Positions 16,659-25,536 of a DNA stretch of 32,578 bases are shown piece by piece (the first letter of the stretch is position 1; each line of letters begins with the position of its first letter). The stretch is taken from NCBI GenBank assembly GCA_022788065.1, contig JALEWG010000217.1, positions 1-32,578 of the forward strand. The letters run 5' to 3'. The stretch comes from Lachnospiraceae bacterium (GTDB taxonomy: Bacteria > Bacillota > Clostridia > Lachnospirales > Lachnospiraceae). The position numbers were made by a program, and so were the translations under genes. The notes under the pieces were generated by a model, which was not told the origin of the DNA, made no database searches, and saw only the letters and a program-made list of their open reading frames with translations.

Positions 16659-18065
16659 TTACTCTGCTTTCACATTCGGGTCAGTCGGGTCATAGGTCTG
16701 ATTGTCCGGGATCAGAACCACGTATGGCTTCATGAACGGCGACGGAATATCCGGATCTTCGTAGATCGTCACTTCGGTTCCGATTGCGCAGTTATCATAG
16801 ATCCACTTTGCGTTGCCGCAGGTCAGTCGGATACAGCCCGCGGAGCGGACAACTCCGAGACCGTTGTACCCGGCCGTGTTTAAAGTCATGGGATCCGTTT
16901 CCTCGTATGTAATGGAATGGAACAGGAATCCGGCTCCCGCCTTGATTCTCGTAGCATATTGCGTATAAGTATCGTTGATCATCAGACGCCAGCGGTACTT
17001 TTCCGGGGTGTTGAATGTTCCGACAGGAGTATCGTCGCCCACGGAAGTAAGCATTGCCTTCACCGGAATGATATAGCCGTTATCCCCGTCCTTTGCGTAA
17101 ACGGTCAGACAGTTGAGCGTCTTATTGACCTGGATCTGATAGCTGTCCTGTTTTCCGATCAGGTCTTCCACATCCTGGCGGAGCGCCCCGTTCTCCTCAA
17201 AGAAGAATTTCAGACCGTCGATATAATGCCATCCGCTCAGCGTGAGACCGTTTTCAAAATAATAACGTCTTCCGTCGTAGTCGGCCCAGCCCGTGTACGG
17301 CGTGCCGTCAAAGTTCATGCAGTAGGCCGCCCGTTCGGTAAACCCGATCATACCGGAAAACTCATTGAAGAACCGGTCGCCTGTCGCGGCAGGAGCGCCG
17401 CTTCCCTTCGGAACCAGCACGACCTTCAGGTCTGTGATGGAATCTCCCACGTCCATGGCTCCCGCGATCTGTCCCTCCGCAGCAAATCCAAGCTGGCCGC
17501 GGTTTGCGGTCGTCACCGCATAGTAAAGATCATACTGCTTTGCCGCTCCGCCGGTCAAATGCATCTGGATGGCCTGCACATAGGTGGATCCTTCCGTGCC
17601 GCCGGCAGGTTCCCCGTCGGAATAGAATTTCAGCCACCCGCCGTGATTGACATATGGACGGTAAGACAGTTTGCCGTCAAAGCCGTCTTTCAGTTTGGCG
17701 GAGATCCAGGTAAGCTGATTGGGAAGCTCCGCCTGCATGGATGTGATCTCAACGGCGTCCCAGATGGCCGCCTCATTGGTCGGGGTCAGATCCACATGTC
17801 CGCCGTTTCGCACGGTGTTTGGAGTCATTCCCTGCGGGTACTGCACCGATCCGGCAGCTGCACCTCCCGTACCGGAACTTCCGTCCCGTACCGGATCCGT
17901 CGCCGTGCCGGGTCCCGGTGCATCCGGAGAGCCGTGGTCATCGATCGGACTGGCCTGCACATAGCCTGGCCCGAACGGTTCTTCCGCCATTGCCGGAAAA
18001 CACATGCAGACGGAAAGGCCTGCCGCCGCAGCAGCAACGGAAACGCTTTTAAGTAACCTCTTCAT
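16659..18065 (-). CDS. Secreted L,D-transpeptidase (YkuD) with ChW-like and cell-wall-binding repeats
   Basis: Such enzymes form 3-3 cross-links in peptidoglycan or attach proteins to it outside the cell. The 468-residue protein has a signal peptide ending near AMAEE (about 1-28) and a low-complexity Gly/Pro/Ser linker. Two degenerate ChW-type repeats (about 125-170 and 177-222) contain GW, SDGEPAGGTEGS and AEGQIAGAM. Two choline-binding-like repeats follow (GWADYDGRRYYFENG and GWHYIDGLKFFFEENG, about 259-294). The YkuD domain (about 305-440) carries H383 and the nucleophile C411 within SAGCIR, where SHGC is most common. The ATG at 18065 follows AAGGAG at eight bases; a GTG at 18074 touches that site. 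It sits between miaB and mutS, an unusual place for a wall enzyme. Confidence 0.9.
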   Translation of the reverse strand: MKRLLKSVSVAAAAAGLSVCMCFPAMAEEPFGPGYVQASPIDDHGSPDAPGPGTATDPVRDGSSGTGGAAAGSVQYPQGMTPNTVRNGGHVDLTPTNEAAIWDAVEITSMQAELPNQLTWISAKLKDGFDGKLSYRPYVNHGGWLKFYSDGEPAGGTEGSTYVQAIQMHLTGGAAKQYDLYYAVTTANRGQLGFAAEGQIAGAMDVGDSITDLKVVLVPKGSGAPAATGDRFFNEFSGMIGFTERAAYCMNFDGTPYTGWADYDGRRYYFENGLTLSGWHYIDGLKFFFEENGALRQDVEDLIGKQDSYQIQVNKTLNCLTVYAKDGDNGYIIPVKAMLTSVGDDTPVGTFNTPEKYRWRLMINDTYTQYATRIKAGAGFLFHSITYEETDPMTLNTAGYNGLGVVRSAGCIRLTCGNAKWIYDNCAIGTEVTIYEDPDIPSPFMKPYVVLIPDNQTYDPTDPNVKAE

Positions 18066-18084
18066 TCTGTACACTCCTTGTCAT

Positions 18085-19512
18085 TTATTTCAGACTGCCC
18101 ATAAAATAAAAGCCCTTTGCCTCATCAAGCGATACGTCCACGATTTTTCCGATCAGGGACGCGTCTCCTTTAAAATGTACGACTGTATTATTGGAAAGGC
18201 GGCCCGTCAGAAATCCCTCCTCATGGGTGTCCGGTTCTTCAACAAGCACCTTCTGTACCGTATGCGCATCGCGAAGGATCACCTCCGACGCGATCTCCTG
18301 AACCTCTTTTAACAGGCGGTCGAACCTGGCCTTCACCACTTCCTCCGGCACCTGATTTTCCATAGCTGCCGCCGGCGTTCCGGTCCGCCTGGAATAGATA
18401 AATGTAAATGCGCTGTCGTAACGTACTTTTCTCACGACATCCAGTGTCTCCTCAAAATCCTCTTCCGTCTCGCCCGGGAATCCTACGATAATATCCGTTG
18501 TGAGCGCGATGTCGGGAATCGCCGCGCGGAGCCTGTCCACAAGCGCCAGATACTGTTCCTTCGTGTACTTCCTGTTCATCACCTTTAAGATCCTGCTGCT
18601 TCCTGACTGAAGCGGCAGATGCAGATGTCTGCAGATCTTTTCGGAATCCCGCATAACGTCAATCAGTTCGTCGGAGAGATCCTTCGGGTGAGAGGTCATG
18701 AACCGGATCCGCTCAAGCCCCTCGATCTTCTCCACACGGCGAAGAAGCTCCGCGAATGTGATCGGGTGTTCCAGCGTCTTTCCGTAGGAATTGACATTCT
18801 GTCCCAAAAGCATAACTTCCACAACGCCGTCCGCCACCAGTCCCTCGATCTCTTTGATAATATCCTCCGGATTTCTGCTTCTCTCGCGTCCTCTCACATA
18901 GGGGACAATACAGTAGCTGCAGAAATTGTTGCAGCCAAACATGATATTGACGCCCGATTTAAACGGATATTTTCTCTCGACCGGAAGATTTTCCACGATG
19001 GAGTCCGTTCCTTCCCAGATGTCCACGACCATCTTCGTGTCGGTCATCCGGTCATAGATCAGTTCCGCCAGTTTGAAAATATTGTGCGTCCCGAAAATAA
19101 TATCCACGTGGCGGTAGCTCTTTTTTATCTTCTCCACCACCTGAGGCTCCTGCATCATGCATCCGCAGAGCGCGATCATCATATCCGGATTTTTTCTCTT
19201 CATTCCGCTCAGATACCCAAGTCTTCCGTAAACCTTCAGATTGGCATTTTCGCGGACGGTGCACGTATTATAAAGGACAAAATCCGAGTTTTCGTCCGTT
19301 CCCTGAACGTATCCGATCTCCTCAAGAATGCCTAAAAGCTTCTCGGAGTCTCTTGCGTTCATCTGGCACCCGAACGTGGAGATAAAACAGGTTAACGGAC
19401 GCCCCTTTTTCCGGGCGCGCTCCGCCACCAGCTCCTTCACCAGTTCCATAAAATATTTCTGTCTTTCCGGCTCCGCATTCGGCGCCGCAGCTATGATTTC
19501 TTTTCTGTTCAT
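18085..19512 (-). CDS. miaB: tRNA-2-methylthio-N6-dimethylallyladenosine synthase MiaB
   Basis: MiaB is a radical-SAM methylthiotransferase that converts i6A37 to ms2i6A37 in tRNA, acting after MiaA. The 475 residues show the N-terminal UPF0004 domain with its auxiliary-cluster cysteines (FGCQMN, NTCTVR, GCMMQ), the radical-SAM motif CNNFCSYC (C194, C198, C201), and a C-terminal TRAM domain. The ATG is preceded by GGAG at nine bases and by a good promoter. It heads the operon that also contains miaA, so both steps of this modification share a transcript. Confidence 0.97.
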   Translation of the reverse strand: MNRKEIIAAAPNAEPERQKYFMELVKELVAERARKKGRPLTCFISTFGCQMNARDSEKLLGILEEIGYVQGTDENSDFVLYNTCTVRENANLKVYGRLGYLSGMKRKNPDMMIALCGCMMQEPQVVEKIKKSYRHVDIIFGTHNIFKLAELIYDRMTDTKMVVDIWEGTDSIVENLPVERKYPFKSGVNIMFGCNNFCSYCIVPYVRGRERSRNPEDIIKEIEGLVADGVVEVMLLGQNVNSYGKTLEHPITFAELLRRVEKIEGLERIRFMTSHPKDLSDELIDVMRDSEKICRHLHLPLQSGSSRILKVMNRKYTKEQYLALVDRLRAAIPDIALTTDIIVGFPGETEEDFEETLDVVRKVRYDSAFTFIYSRRTGTPAAAMENQVPEEVVKARFDRLLKEVQEIASEVILRDAHTVQKVLVEEPDTHEEGFLTGRLSNNTVVHFKGDASLIGKIVDVSLDEAKGFYFMGSLK

Positions 19513-19546
19513 GATTCACTTCTCCAGATTATACTCTACCGTGACC

Positions 19547-19575
19547 ATTATAAACTCCGGAAGAGAAAAAAGCAA
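19547..19575 (-). promoter_or_regulatory. Promoter of the miaB-mutS-mutL-miaA operon
   Basis: TTGCTT (19570-19575) and consensus TATAAT (19547-19552) are separated by 17 bases in the gap between proA and miaB. A second TATAAT at 19528-19533 has no good -35 partner. The -35 box overlaps a T-run downstream of a weak hairpin after proA. Confidence 0.7.
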
Positions 19576-19604
19576 CAGCAATACCGGAACTGCCTCGGTT
19601 CCGC

Positions 19605-20849
19605 CTACTTTCTGATCTGTCCGTTCCCGTAAATAATATATTTGGTCGAAGTCAGAGCGAGGAGTCCCATCGGTCCTCTCGCATGAAGCTTCTGTGTGCT
19701 GATTCCGATCTCAGCTCCGAATCCGAATTCAAATCCGTCTGTAAATCTGGTGGAAGCATTGACATAGACTGCAGCCGCGTCCACCTCGTCAAGGAATTTC
19801 TGCGCATTCACATAGTCGGAGGTTACGATGGCTTCGGAATGGCCCGTGTTGTAGCGGTTGATATGGGCAATGGCCTCATCGACCGAATCCACGATTTTGC
19901 AGGACAGGATATAATCCAGATACTCCGTTCCCCAGTCCTCCTCCGTAGCCGTTTTAAACTCCGGTACGATGGCGCGGGACGCCTCATCCGCACGGATCTC
20001 CACATGTTTCTCGTCCAGTCGCCTTTTCATGAGAGGCAGGAATTTTTCCGCGATGTTTTTATGGATCAGCGTCGATTCACAGGCGTTGCAGACGCCGATC
20101 CTCTGTGTCTTTGCATTAAAAAGAATATCAAGAGCCATATCGAAATCCGCGGATTCATCCACGAACACATGGCAGTTTCCCGTACCGGTCTCGATCACGG
20201 GCACTGTGCTGTTCTCCACAACCGTACGGATCAGTCCCGCGCCGCCCCTCGGGATCAGCACATCAAGATATCCGTTTAAGCGCATAAACTGCGCGGCAGT
20301 CTCCCGGCTGGTATCCGAAAGGAGCGCGATCGCATCCTCCGGGATCCCACTCGTTTTAAGCCCCACGCGGATTGCGTCCGTGATCGCCTGATTGGAGCAG
20401 ATCGCGTTGCTTCCCCCGCGGAGGATCACCGCGTTTCCTGTCTTAAAGCAGAGCGCAAACGCATCGGCTGTCACGTTGGGACGTGCCTCGTAAATGATTC
20501 CGACAACACCGAGCGGAACACGCTTCTGACCGATCATCAGACCGTTGGGACGCTTTTTCATGGAGAGGACTTCCCCGATCGGATCCTCCAGGCCGATGAC
20601 CTGGCGCATTCCCTCCACGATTCCCTGGATCCGCTCCGGAGTTAAGAGCAGGCGGTCCACCAGTCCCGAAGCCATGCCATTTTCTTTTGCCCTCCGGATA
20701 TCCTCCGAATTGGCCGCAAGGATCGCTTCCTGACGGGAAAGAATCGCTTCGGCTGCTGCAGCAAGTCCCCGGTTCTTCTCTTCTGTTCCCATTTTTGCAA
20801 GAACATAGGAGGCTTCCTTTGCCCTCAGTCCGATTTCATGAAGTTTCAT
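19605..20849 (-). CDS. proA: Glutamate-5-semialdehyde dehydrogenase (gamma-glutamyl phosphate reductase)
   Basis: ProA reduces gamma-glutamyl phosphate to glutamate-5-semialdehyde with NADPH, the second step of proline synthesis. The 414-residue protein has the aldehyde-dehydrogenase fold, with the [14 protein letters not shown] segment, RGGSNA, the PRGGAGLI loop and the catalytic cysteine in GVCNACES. The ATG follows GGGAGG at ten bases and lies three bases after the cyclo-ligase stop. Its usual partner proB is upstream in the same operon but separated by two genes. Confidence 0.97.
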   Translation of the reverse strand: MKLHEIGLRAKEASYVLAKMGTEEKNRGLAAAAEAILSRQEAILAANSEDIRRAKENGMASGLVDRLLLTPERIQGIVEGMRQVIGLEDPIGEVLSMKKRPNGLMIGQKRVPLGVVGIIYEARPNVTADAFALCFKTGNAVILRGGSNAICSNQAITDAIRVGLKTSGIPEDAIALLSDTSRETAAQFMRLNGYLDVLIPRGGAGLIRTVVENSTVPVIETGTGNCHVFVDESADFDMALDILFNAKTQRIGVCNACESTLIHKNIAEKFLPLMKRRLDEKHVEIRADEASRAIVPEFKTATEEDWGTEYLDYILSCKIVDSVDEAIAHINRYNTGHSEAIVTSDYVNAQKFLDEVDAAAVYVNASTRFTDGFEFGFGAEIGISTQKLHARGPMGLLALTSTKYIIYGNGQIRK

Positions 20850-20852
20850 ATG

Positions 20853-21431
20853 TCAAATACCTCCCTGTCTTCTGAAAATATGTTCCGGAGTCACGATCAC
20901 GTCCACCGGCAGGTCGTGCATGTCGATGGGAATCTCCTCTGTGATCTGAAACTCATAGGCAAGCGCCACAGTTTTCTGTGCCGGACGGGTCGCAAGAAAC
21001 CGGTCATAAAAGCCCCCGCCTTTTCCCAGCCGGTTTCCGCAGGAAGAAAACGCTAGTCCCGGAACCAGGATCAGCGCGTCCGGCCACGAGACTTTCAATC
21101 TGTCTTCCCGCGGCTCTCTGATATGATACGCGCCCTCCGAAAGATCCGCGAATGAACTCACCTCAAAAAAATCCATGGAGGATCCGCAGACCCTCGGAAG
21201 AGCTGTGGCGATCCCCTGTTCCCAGAGTCTTTCCATGATCTCATCCGTACCGGTTTCCCAGGCAAGGGACATATACCCGAAAACATATCGGATTCCGGAA
21301 AGCTCCGGAAGTTTAAAAAGGCTTTCGCAGACCGCATGGTCCAGCAGACGTTTTTCCCCCGGATCCATGGACTTTAACCTCTGCCTCATCTTATTTCTCA
21401 GATCAGCTTTTTGTATCCTTGATATTTCCAT
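20853..21431 (-). CDS. fthC: 5-formyltetrahydrofolate cyclo-ligase
   Basis: This enzyme uses ATP to convert 5-formyl-THF to 5,10-methenyl-THF, salvaging an inhibitory folate into the one-carbon pool. The family motif GKGGGFYDRFL is near the C-terminus, and an N-terminal basic helix (ADLRNKMRQRLK) matches the family start. The ATG at 21431 gives 192 residues and fits family alignment. An ATG at 21461 would add ten unconserved residues and deepen the overlap with the DUF896 gene. As chosen, the overlap is 29 bases, suggesting translational coupling. Confidence 0.93.
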   Translation of the reverse strand: MEISRIQKADLRNKMRQRLKSMDPGEKRLLDHAVCESLFKLPELSGIRYVFGYMSLAWETGTDEIMERLWEQGIATALPRVCGSSMDFFEVSSFADLSEGAYHIREPREDRLKVSWPDALILVPGLAFSSCGNRLGKGGGFYDRFLATRPAQKTVALAYEFQITEEIPIDMHDLPVDVIVTPEHIFRRQGGI

Positions 21432-21630
21432 ATTTTTTTCCGAGATCTGTGATGGAACCATCCGCTTCTTTGATGGAGATCGTATTTAAGGTTCCTCTCA
21501 GATTTTTTCGTATGGCCTCCACATATTCTTTTCTCAGGGCCGCCTGCTCCGCCTTTTCCTCCTCCGTCAGTCCTACTGCCTGGGATTTATGGTAGAGCGT
21601 GTTGATCCTGTCGATCTTTTCCTGATTCAT
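21403..21630 (-). CDS. DUF896 (UPF0291, YnzC-like) protein
   Basis: A 75-residue soluble protein whose N-terminus (INTLYHKSQAVGLTEEEKAEQAALRKEYV) is the diagnostic helical hairpin of the DUF896/YnzC family in Firmicutes. Members are small cytosolic proteins, and in B. subtilis a relative (YneA-operon YnzC) is linked to the SOS region, but the molecular function is not known. It has an AGGAGG site before the ATG, starts 14 bases after proB and overlaps the cyclo-ligase gene. Nothing visible links it to proline synthesis. Confidence 0.9.
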   Translation of the reverse strand: MNQEKIDRINTLYHKSQAVGLTEEEKAEQAALRKEYVEAIRKNLRGTLNTISIKEADGSITDLGKKYGNIKDTKS

Positions 21631-21644
21631 GGTTTCCTCCTGTA

Positions 21645-22493
21645 CTAATGAACGCTCTCGATATAATCGAGCAGTGCAAATTCTGAATTCCTGTGTGCTG
21701 TGAACAGCGTTCCGCAGCTTGCTCCCGACAGAATCTCCCAGATCACCTCCACATGATCCGCGTTGGCGATTACCATATCAGAACCGCTGTGTGTGGCGAT
21801 CCTGGCCGCAAACAGTTTGGCAGCCATTCCGCCGGTTCCCACATCACTGCCGGTGGTGGCCTTTCCCATGCTCATGAGCTCATCGGTCAGCTCATCCACC
21901 TGGGGGATGAACTTCGCATCCGGATTCTTTTTCGGATCATCCGAGTAGAGTCCGTCGATATCTGACAAAAGGATCAGAAGGTCCGCATTGATCAGTGCCG
22001 CAACGATAGCGGAAAGTCTGTCGTTGTCACCGAACTTGATCTCGTAGGTGGAGACCGTATCGTTTTCGTTTACGATCGGCACGGTTCCCAGCTTTAAGAG
22101 CTCATCGAACGTGTTTCTCGCGTTCTCTCTGGAAGTATTGTCGATAATGGTATTCTTTGTCATCAGGACCTGGGCTGCCGTCTGGTTGTATTCCGAAAAC
22201 AGCTTCTGGTAGACCATCATGAGGCGGGCCTGCCCAACAGCCGCATAGGCCTGTTTTTCCGCTACGGTTGTCGGTTTCTGACAGCCGAGCGCCTGTCTTC
22301 CTGCCGCGATGGCGCCGGAGGACACGAGGACCACTTCCTTCCCCATACCTCTAAGATCCGCGATCAGTCGGACCAGATGTTCGATCTTTGCAAAATTCAG
22401 ATCGCCCGTTTCCTCATGTGTCAGGGATGAGGAACCGATTTTTATTACGATTCTCTTCTTTTCTTTCAACTGTTCTCTGGCTGTACTGTTCAT
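21645..22493 (-). CDS. proB: Glutamate 5-kinase
   Basis: ProB phosphorylates glutamate to gamma-glutamyl phosphate, the first and usually feedback-inhibited step of proline synthesis. The amino-acid-kinase fold shows VIKIGSSSLT, VSSGAIAAG, NENDTVST and SDIDGLYSDDP. At 282 residues it ends after the kinase domain and lacks the C-terminal PUA domain of E. coli ProB, as in many clostridia. The ATG at 22493 has GGAG eight bases upstream; an upstream GTG at 22502 touches that site and is less likely. Confidence 0.96.
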   Translation of the reverse strand: MNSTAREQLKEKKRIVIKIGSSSLTHEETGDLNFAKIEHLVRLIADLRGMGKEVVLVSSGAIAAGRQALGCQKPTTVAEKQAYAAVGQARLMMVYQKLFSEYNQTAAQVLMTKNTIIDNTSRENARNTFDELLKLGTVPIVNENDTVSTYEIKFGDNDRLSAIVAALINADLLILLSDIDGLYSDDPKKNPDAKFIPQVDELTDELMSMGKATTGSDVGTGGMAAKLFAARIATHSGSDMVIANADHVEVIWEILSGASCGTLFTAHRNSEFALLDYIESVH

Positions 22494-22556
22494 AACGATC
22501 ACTCCGTTTTCTTTTATTTCCCCGACCGGTCCCCCTGAGACCTTTCCCCAATTACT

Positions 22557-24161
22557 TTAAGTTGGATTATACCGCTTTATGATTTCTTCCGCAACCTTTA
22601 ATCCATCCATGGCAGCAGATGTGATTCCGCCTGCATAGCCGGCGCCTTCCCCGCAGGGGTAAAGTCCCGGAAGACTGCTCTCCAGCCGGCTGTCCCTGAG
22701 GATCCTTAACGGAGATGAGGTCCGGCTCTCGATTCCCGCAAGAACCGCATCCGGCCGGTCAAAGCCGCTTATTTTTCTTCCGAATTCCCGCATCCCCTCC
22801 AGGAATGCAAGATTCATCTCCTCCGTCATCAGTTCCCGGAGGTTGCTGAGTTCATATTCTCCGCGAAACATCGGATTTACGTCGCCGAAGCTTACGGACG
22901 CCCGGTTCACCTCAAAGTCCCCGAAGAGCTGCACCGGAATTTTCCCGTTTCCGAGAGAGAACGCCTTTTCCTCAAGGCGTCTCTGGAATTCGATTCCTCC
23001 GAGCGGTCCTGCCCCCGCAAAGTCTGCCGGGGTCACAGCCACAATGATCGCGCTGTTGGCATTCTCTCCGCCCCGGTCCGCATAGCTCATACCGTTGACT
23101 GCCAGCCGTCCTTTCTCGGAGGAGGCGTTGACCACGTATCCGCCGGGACACATGCAAAAGGAATATACTCCGCGTCCGCAGGCTGTCTTTGCCGTCACCT
23201 TGTACGGAGCTGCGCCCAGTTCCTCTGCATCCTCCATGCCGTACTGGGATCTATTGATCATCTTCTGCGGATGCTGGACTCTGAGGCCCACCGCAAACGG
23301 CTTCGGCTCCATGAGAATCTTCTGTTCATGGAGAGCTGAAAACAGCTCGCGCGCGCTGTGGCCCACAGAGAGGATCACGATATCCGCTTCGATCACACTG
23401 CCGTCCGCAAGACGCACGCCAAAGGTCCGGCCGCTCTCCGAAAGGATCTCCGTCACACAGCTCCGAAACCTCACCTCACCGCCGTGATCGATGATCCGCA
23501 TGCGAAGATTTTTTATAACATCCTTTAACACGTCCGTTCCGATATGCGGTTTGCTGTCATAAAGGATCACCGGATCGGCTCCGGCTTCCACAAATGTCTC
23601 CAAAACCATCCGGTTTCTTCCGGAATCATCTTTTACAAGCGTGTTCAGCTTTCCATCGGAGAAGGTTCCGGCGCCGCCCTCTCCGAACTGTACGTTGGAA
23701 CGGATATCCAGAGAGGGGTCCCCGTTCTTCCAGAACTGTTCCACTTTTTCCGTCCGGAGTTCCACCGGGTCTCCCTGCTCCAGAAGCAGCGGAGAAAACC
23801 CGCATTCCGCCAGAAGAAGCGCCGCAAACAGTCCGGCCGGTCCGGCCCCGATGATCACCGGACGCCGGCTCAGTTTTTCCTCCCCGTGTACCGGATACCG
23901 GTATGCTGACTCCGTCTCTGTTCTGATGTTGCTGCTTGCGGCCTTTTTAACGACGGTCCCCTCTTTTTTGGGATCCGCAAGCTTCACGTCCACAATATAG
24001 CTGTAGAGCAGGTGATCTTTCTTTCTTGCATCGATGGACCGCCGCACGATCACCACTTCTTTTATCGCCGTCTCCGGCACCTTTAATAGCCTTGCCGCTT
24101 TCTTTTTCAGTGCCTCCGGACCATGTCCGGTTTCCAGGGCAAGCTGATTGATACGAATCAT
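22557..24161 (-). CDS. FAD-dependent dehydrogenase (COG2509-type)
   Basis: A 534-residue flavoprotein of the uncharacterised FAD-dependent dehydrogenase group. Residues 1-90 form the basic N-terminal domain typical of this group. A Rossmann dinucleotide motif, GAGPAGLFAALLLAE, starts near residue 107 and is followed by EQGD. A second conserved glycine motif near the C-terminus (PCGEGAGYAGGITSAAMDG) completes the FAD site. The substrate is unknown. The ATG follows GGAGATAATTACAT, six bases after the adjacent flavoprotein gene, so the two oxidoreductases are co-transcribed. Confidence 0.9.
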   Translation of the reverse strand: MIRINQLALETGHGPEALKKKAARLLKVPETAIKEVVIVRRSIDARKKDHLLYSYIVDVKLADPKKEGTVVKKAASSNIRTETESAYRYPVHGEEKLSRRPVIIGAGPAGLFAALLLAECGFSPLLLEQGDPVELRTEKVEQFWKNGDPSLDIRSNVQFGEGGAGTFSDGKLNTLVKDDSGRNRMVLETFVEAGADPVILYDSKPHIGTDVLKDVIKNLRMRIIDHGGEVRFRSCVTEILSESGRTFGVRLADGSVIEADIVILSVGHSARELFSALHEQKILMEPKPFAVGLRVQHPQKMINRSQYGMEDAEELGAAPYKVTAKTACGRGVYSFCMCPGGYVVNASSEKGRLAVNGMSYADRGGENANSAIIVAVTPADFAGAGPLGGIEFQRRLEEKAFSLGNGKIPVQLFGDFEVNRASVSFGDVNPMFRGEYELSNLRELMTEEMNLAFLEGMREFGRKISGFDRPDAVLAGIESRTSSPLRILRDSRLESSLPGLYPCGEGAGYAGGITSAAMDGLKVAEEIIKRYNPT

Positions 24162-24167
24162 ATGTAA

Positions 24168-25424
24168 TTATCTCCTTTTCGCCGCGTTCTCTCCCGCGGC
24201 ATGACCGCTGGACCAGGCCCACTGCAGATTGTATCCGCCGCAGATCCCGTCCACGTCCAGAATCTCACCGGCAAAATAAAGGTCTTTTACAAGGCGGGAT
24301 TCCATGGTGAGCGGATCCACATCTCTGGTGTTCACGCCTCCCATGCACACCTGTGCCTTGTCAAAGGAATTCGTTCCCGTCACCTCAAACGGAAAGTCCC
24401 TGATCCAGTCCGAAAGCTCCGATAACATCCGGTCCGGGATCCCGGATACGGTCTGCTCCGGCCGGATGTGAGCCGCCTTTAAAAACAGGGCCGCGAGTTT
24501 TTTATGAAAGAGACCGTTTAAAAACTCTGCCGCCTCCCGGTCGCCAAGATATGTTCTCTGTTCCTTCAGAACGGAATACACTTCCTCCGCTGCAAAAGAC
24601 GGCATGAAGTCCACAGCCGCAAGAACACGCTTTTTCCGGTCCAGCGCCTCCGCGGCATACCTGCTCACCTGAAATATCGGGATACCCGAAATTCCGTAGT
24701 CCGTAAGCTGCAATTCGCCTGTATCCGATGCGAGAAGCGTCTCCCGCTCCCCGTTTTTCCCCAGAATATAAAGACTTACCTTCGCATCCGTCCTGACGCC
24801 TGCCAGCGATTTAAAGAAGTCGCCTCTGCATTTTAGCTGCACCAGAGCCGGCAGCGGTTTTTTTATTTTGTGGCCGAGAGTTTTCGCGAGCTCGTAGCCG
24901 CTCCCATCGGAGCCTGTGGACGGAGCCGCCATGGAACCGGCCGAAAGGATCACAAAATCCGCCAAAAAGAGGCCGCAGTCCGAATTGATCTCAAACAGTT
25001 CCCGTTTCCCATGGTTCTTTTTTCTGATTGAAACAATATGACAGTCGCAGACCATATGCACTCCGAGACATTCCGCCTTTGCCCGGAGCGCATCCAGCAC
25101 GGTCTGCGCCTGCCCGGAAGCCGGATAGACATATCCGTTTTTCTCCGTTGTCAGCACACCGAGCCGTCTGAAAAACGCGATCGTCTGCTCCTGTCCGAAC
25201 GCGCGGATCGCCTGCATCGGAAAGTCCCTGTCGCCGCATCGGTAGCACTCTTCAGACAGAAACCGGTTGGTCATATTGCATTTTCCGTTCCCTGTGGACA
25301 GTATTTTTTTCCCCACCCTCGGCATATGCTCCAGGATGGTGACCGACGCACCGTTTTCCGCAGCTGTGATCGCGGCCATAAGCCCGGAAGCCCCGCCTCC
25401 GATGATGATTCCTTCCCGTTTCAT
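24168..25424 (-). CDS. NAD(P)/FAD-dependent oxidoreductase, HI0933/BaiN-like family
   Basis: A 418-residue flavoprotein of the HI0933 family. The N-terminal Rossmann motif GGGASGLMAAITAAENG, then GKKILSTGNGKCNMTN and a C-terminal GEILDVDGICGGYNLQWAWSSG are all diagnostic. BaiN of bile-acid-transforming clostridia belongs to this family, but most members are uncharacterised and nothing here shows bile-acid activity. The ATG at 25424 was chosen for the GGGAGG six bases upstream and because the Rossmann motif starts seven residues in. An ATG at 25481 would add 19 unconserved residues. A strong promoter lies at 25505-25533. Confidence 0.92.
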   Translation of the reverse strand: MKREGIIIGGGASGLMAAITAAENGASVTILEHMPRVGKKILSTGNGKCNMTNRFLSEECYRCGDRDFPMQAIRAFGQEQTIAFFRRLGVLTTEKNGYVYPASGQAQTVLDALRAKAECLGVHMVCDCHIVSIRKKNHGKRELFEINSDCGLFLADFVILSAGSMAAPSTGSDGSGYELAKTLGHKIKKPLPALVQLKCRGDFFKSLAGVRTDAKVSLYILGKNGERETLLASDTGELQLTDYGISGIPIFQVSRYAAEALDRKKRVLAAVDFMPSFAAEEVYSVLKEQRTYLGDREAAEFLNGLFHKKLAALFLKAAHIRPEQTVSGIPDRMLSELSDWIRDFPFEVTGTNSFDKAQVCMGGVNTRDVDPLTMESRLVKDLYFAGEILDVDGICGGYNLQWAWSSGHAAGENAAKRR

Positions 25425-25504
25425 GGGTTCCTCCCAGATCTCAATACAGATTTTGCGTCTGTCCGCGGCAATCGTTTTCATGCATCAGACAGAAGATATG
25501 CTCT

Positions 25505-25533
25505 AGTATATCGGTATGACCCGCAAATTTCAA
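25505..25533 (-). promoter_or_regulatory. Sigma-A promoter of the flavoprotein-proline operon
   Basis: TTGAAA (25528-25533) and TATACT (25505-25510) are separated by exactly 17 bases, just downstream of the stop of the BofC-like gene. The predicted leader to the ATG at 25424 is about 75 bases. It likely drives the two flavoproteins, proB, DUF896, the cyclo-ligase and proA, because no comparable promoter is seen before proB. Confidence 0.72.
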
Positions 25534-25536
25534 GCC

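Noticed and set aside
16917..18056. Long plus-strand open frame of 379 codons opposite the L,D-transpeptidase gene
   Set aside because: It is antisense to a gene with clear signal peptide, repeats and catalytic motifs. Its product is His/Arg/Cys-rich with no domain pattern, the usual shadow of a GC-rich coding strand.
19573..19604. Possible terminator after proA (CGGAAC/GTTCCG hairpin followed by a T-run)
   Set aside because: The stem is only six base pairs with a 7-base loop, and the T-run starts about 12 bases after it. That is too far for an intrinsic terminator; the T-run also serves as part of the miaB -35 region.
22494..22556. T-box, riboswitch or promoter in front of proB
   Set aside because: The 63-base gap is G-rich and has a good ribosome site, but no T-box sequence, no promoter boxes and no terminator/antiterminator pair; it is too short for a riboswitch.
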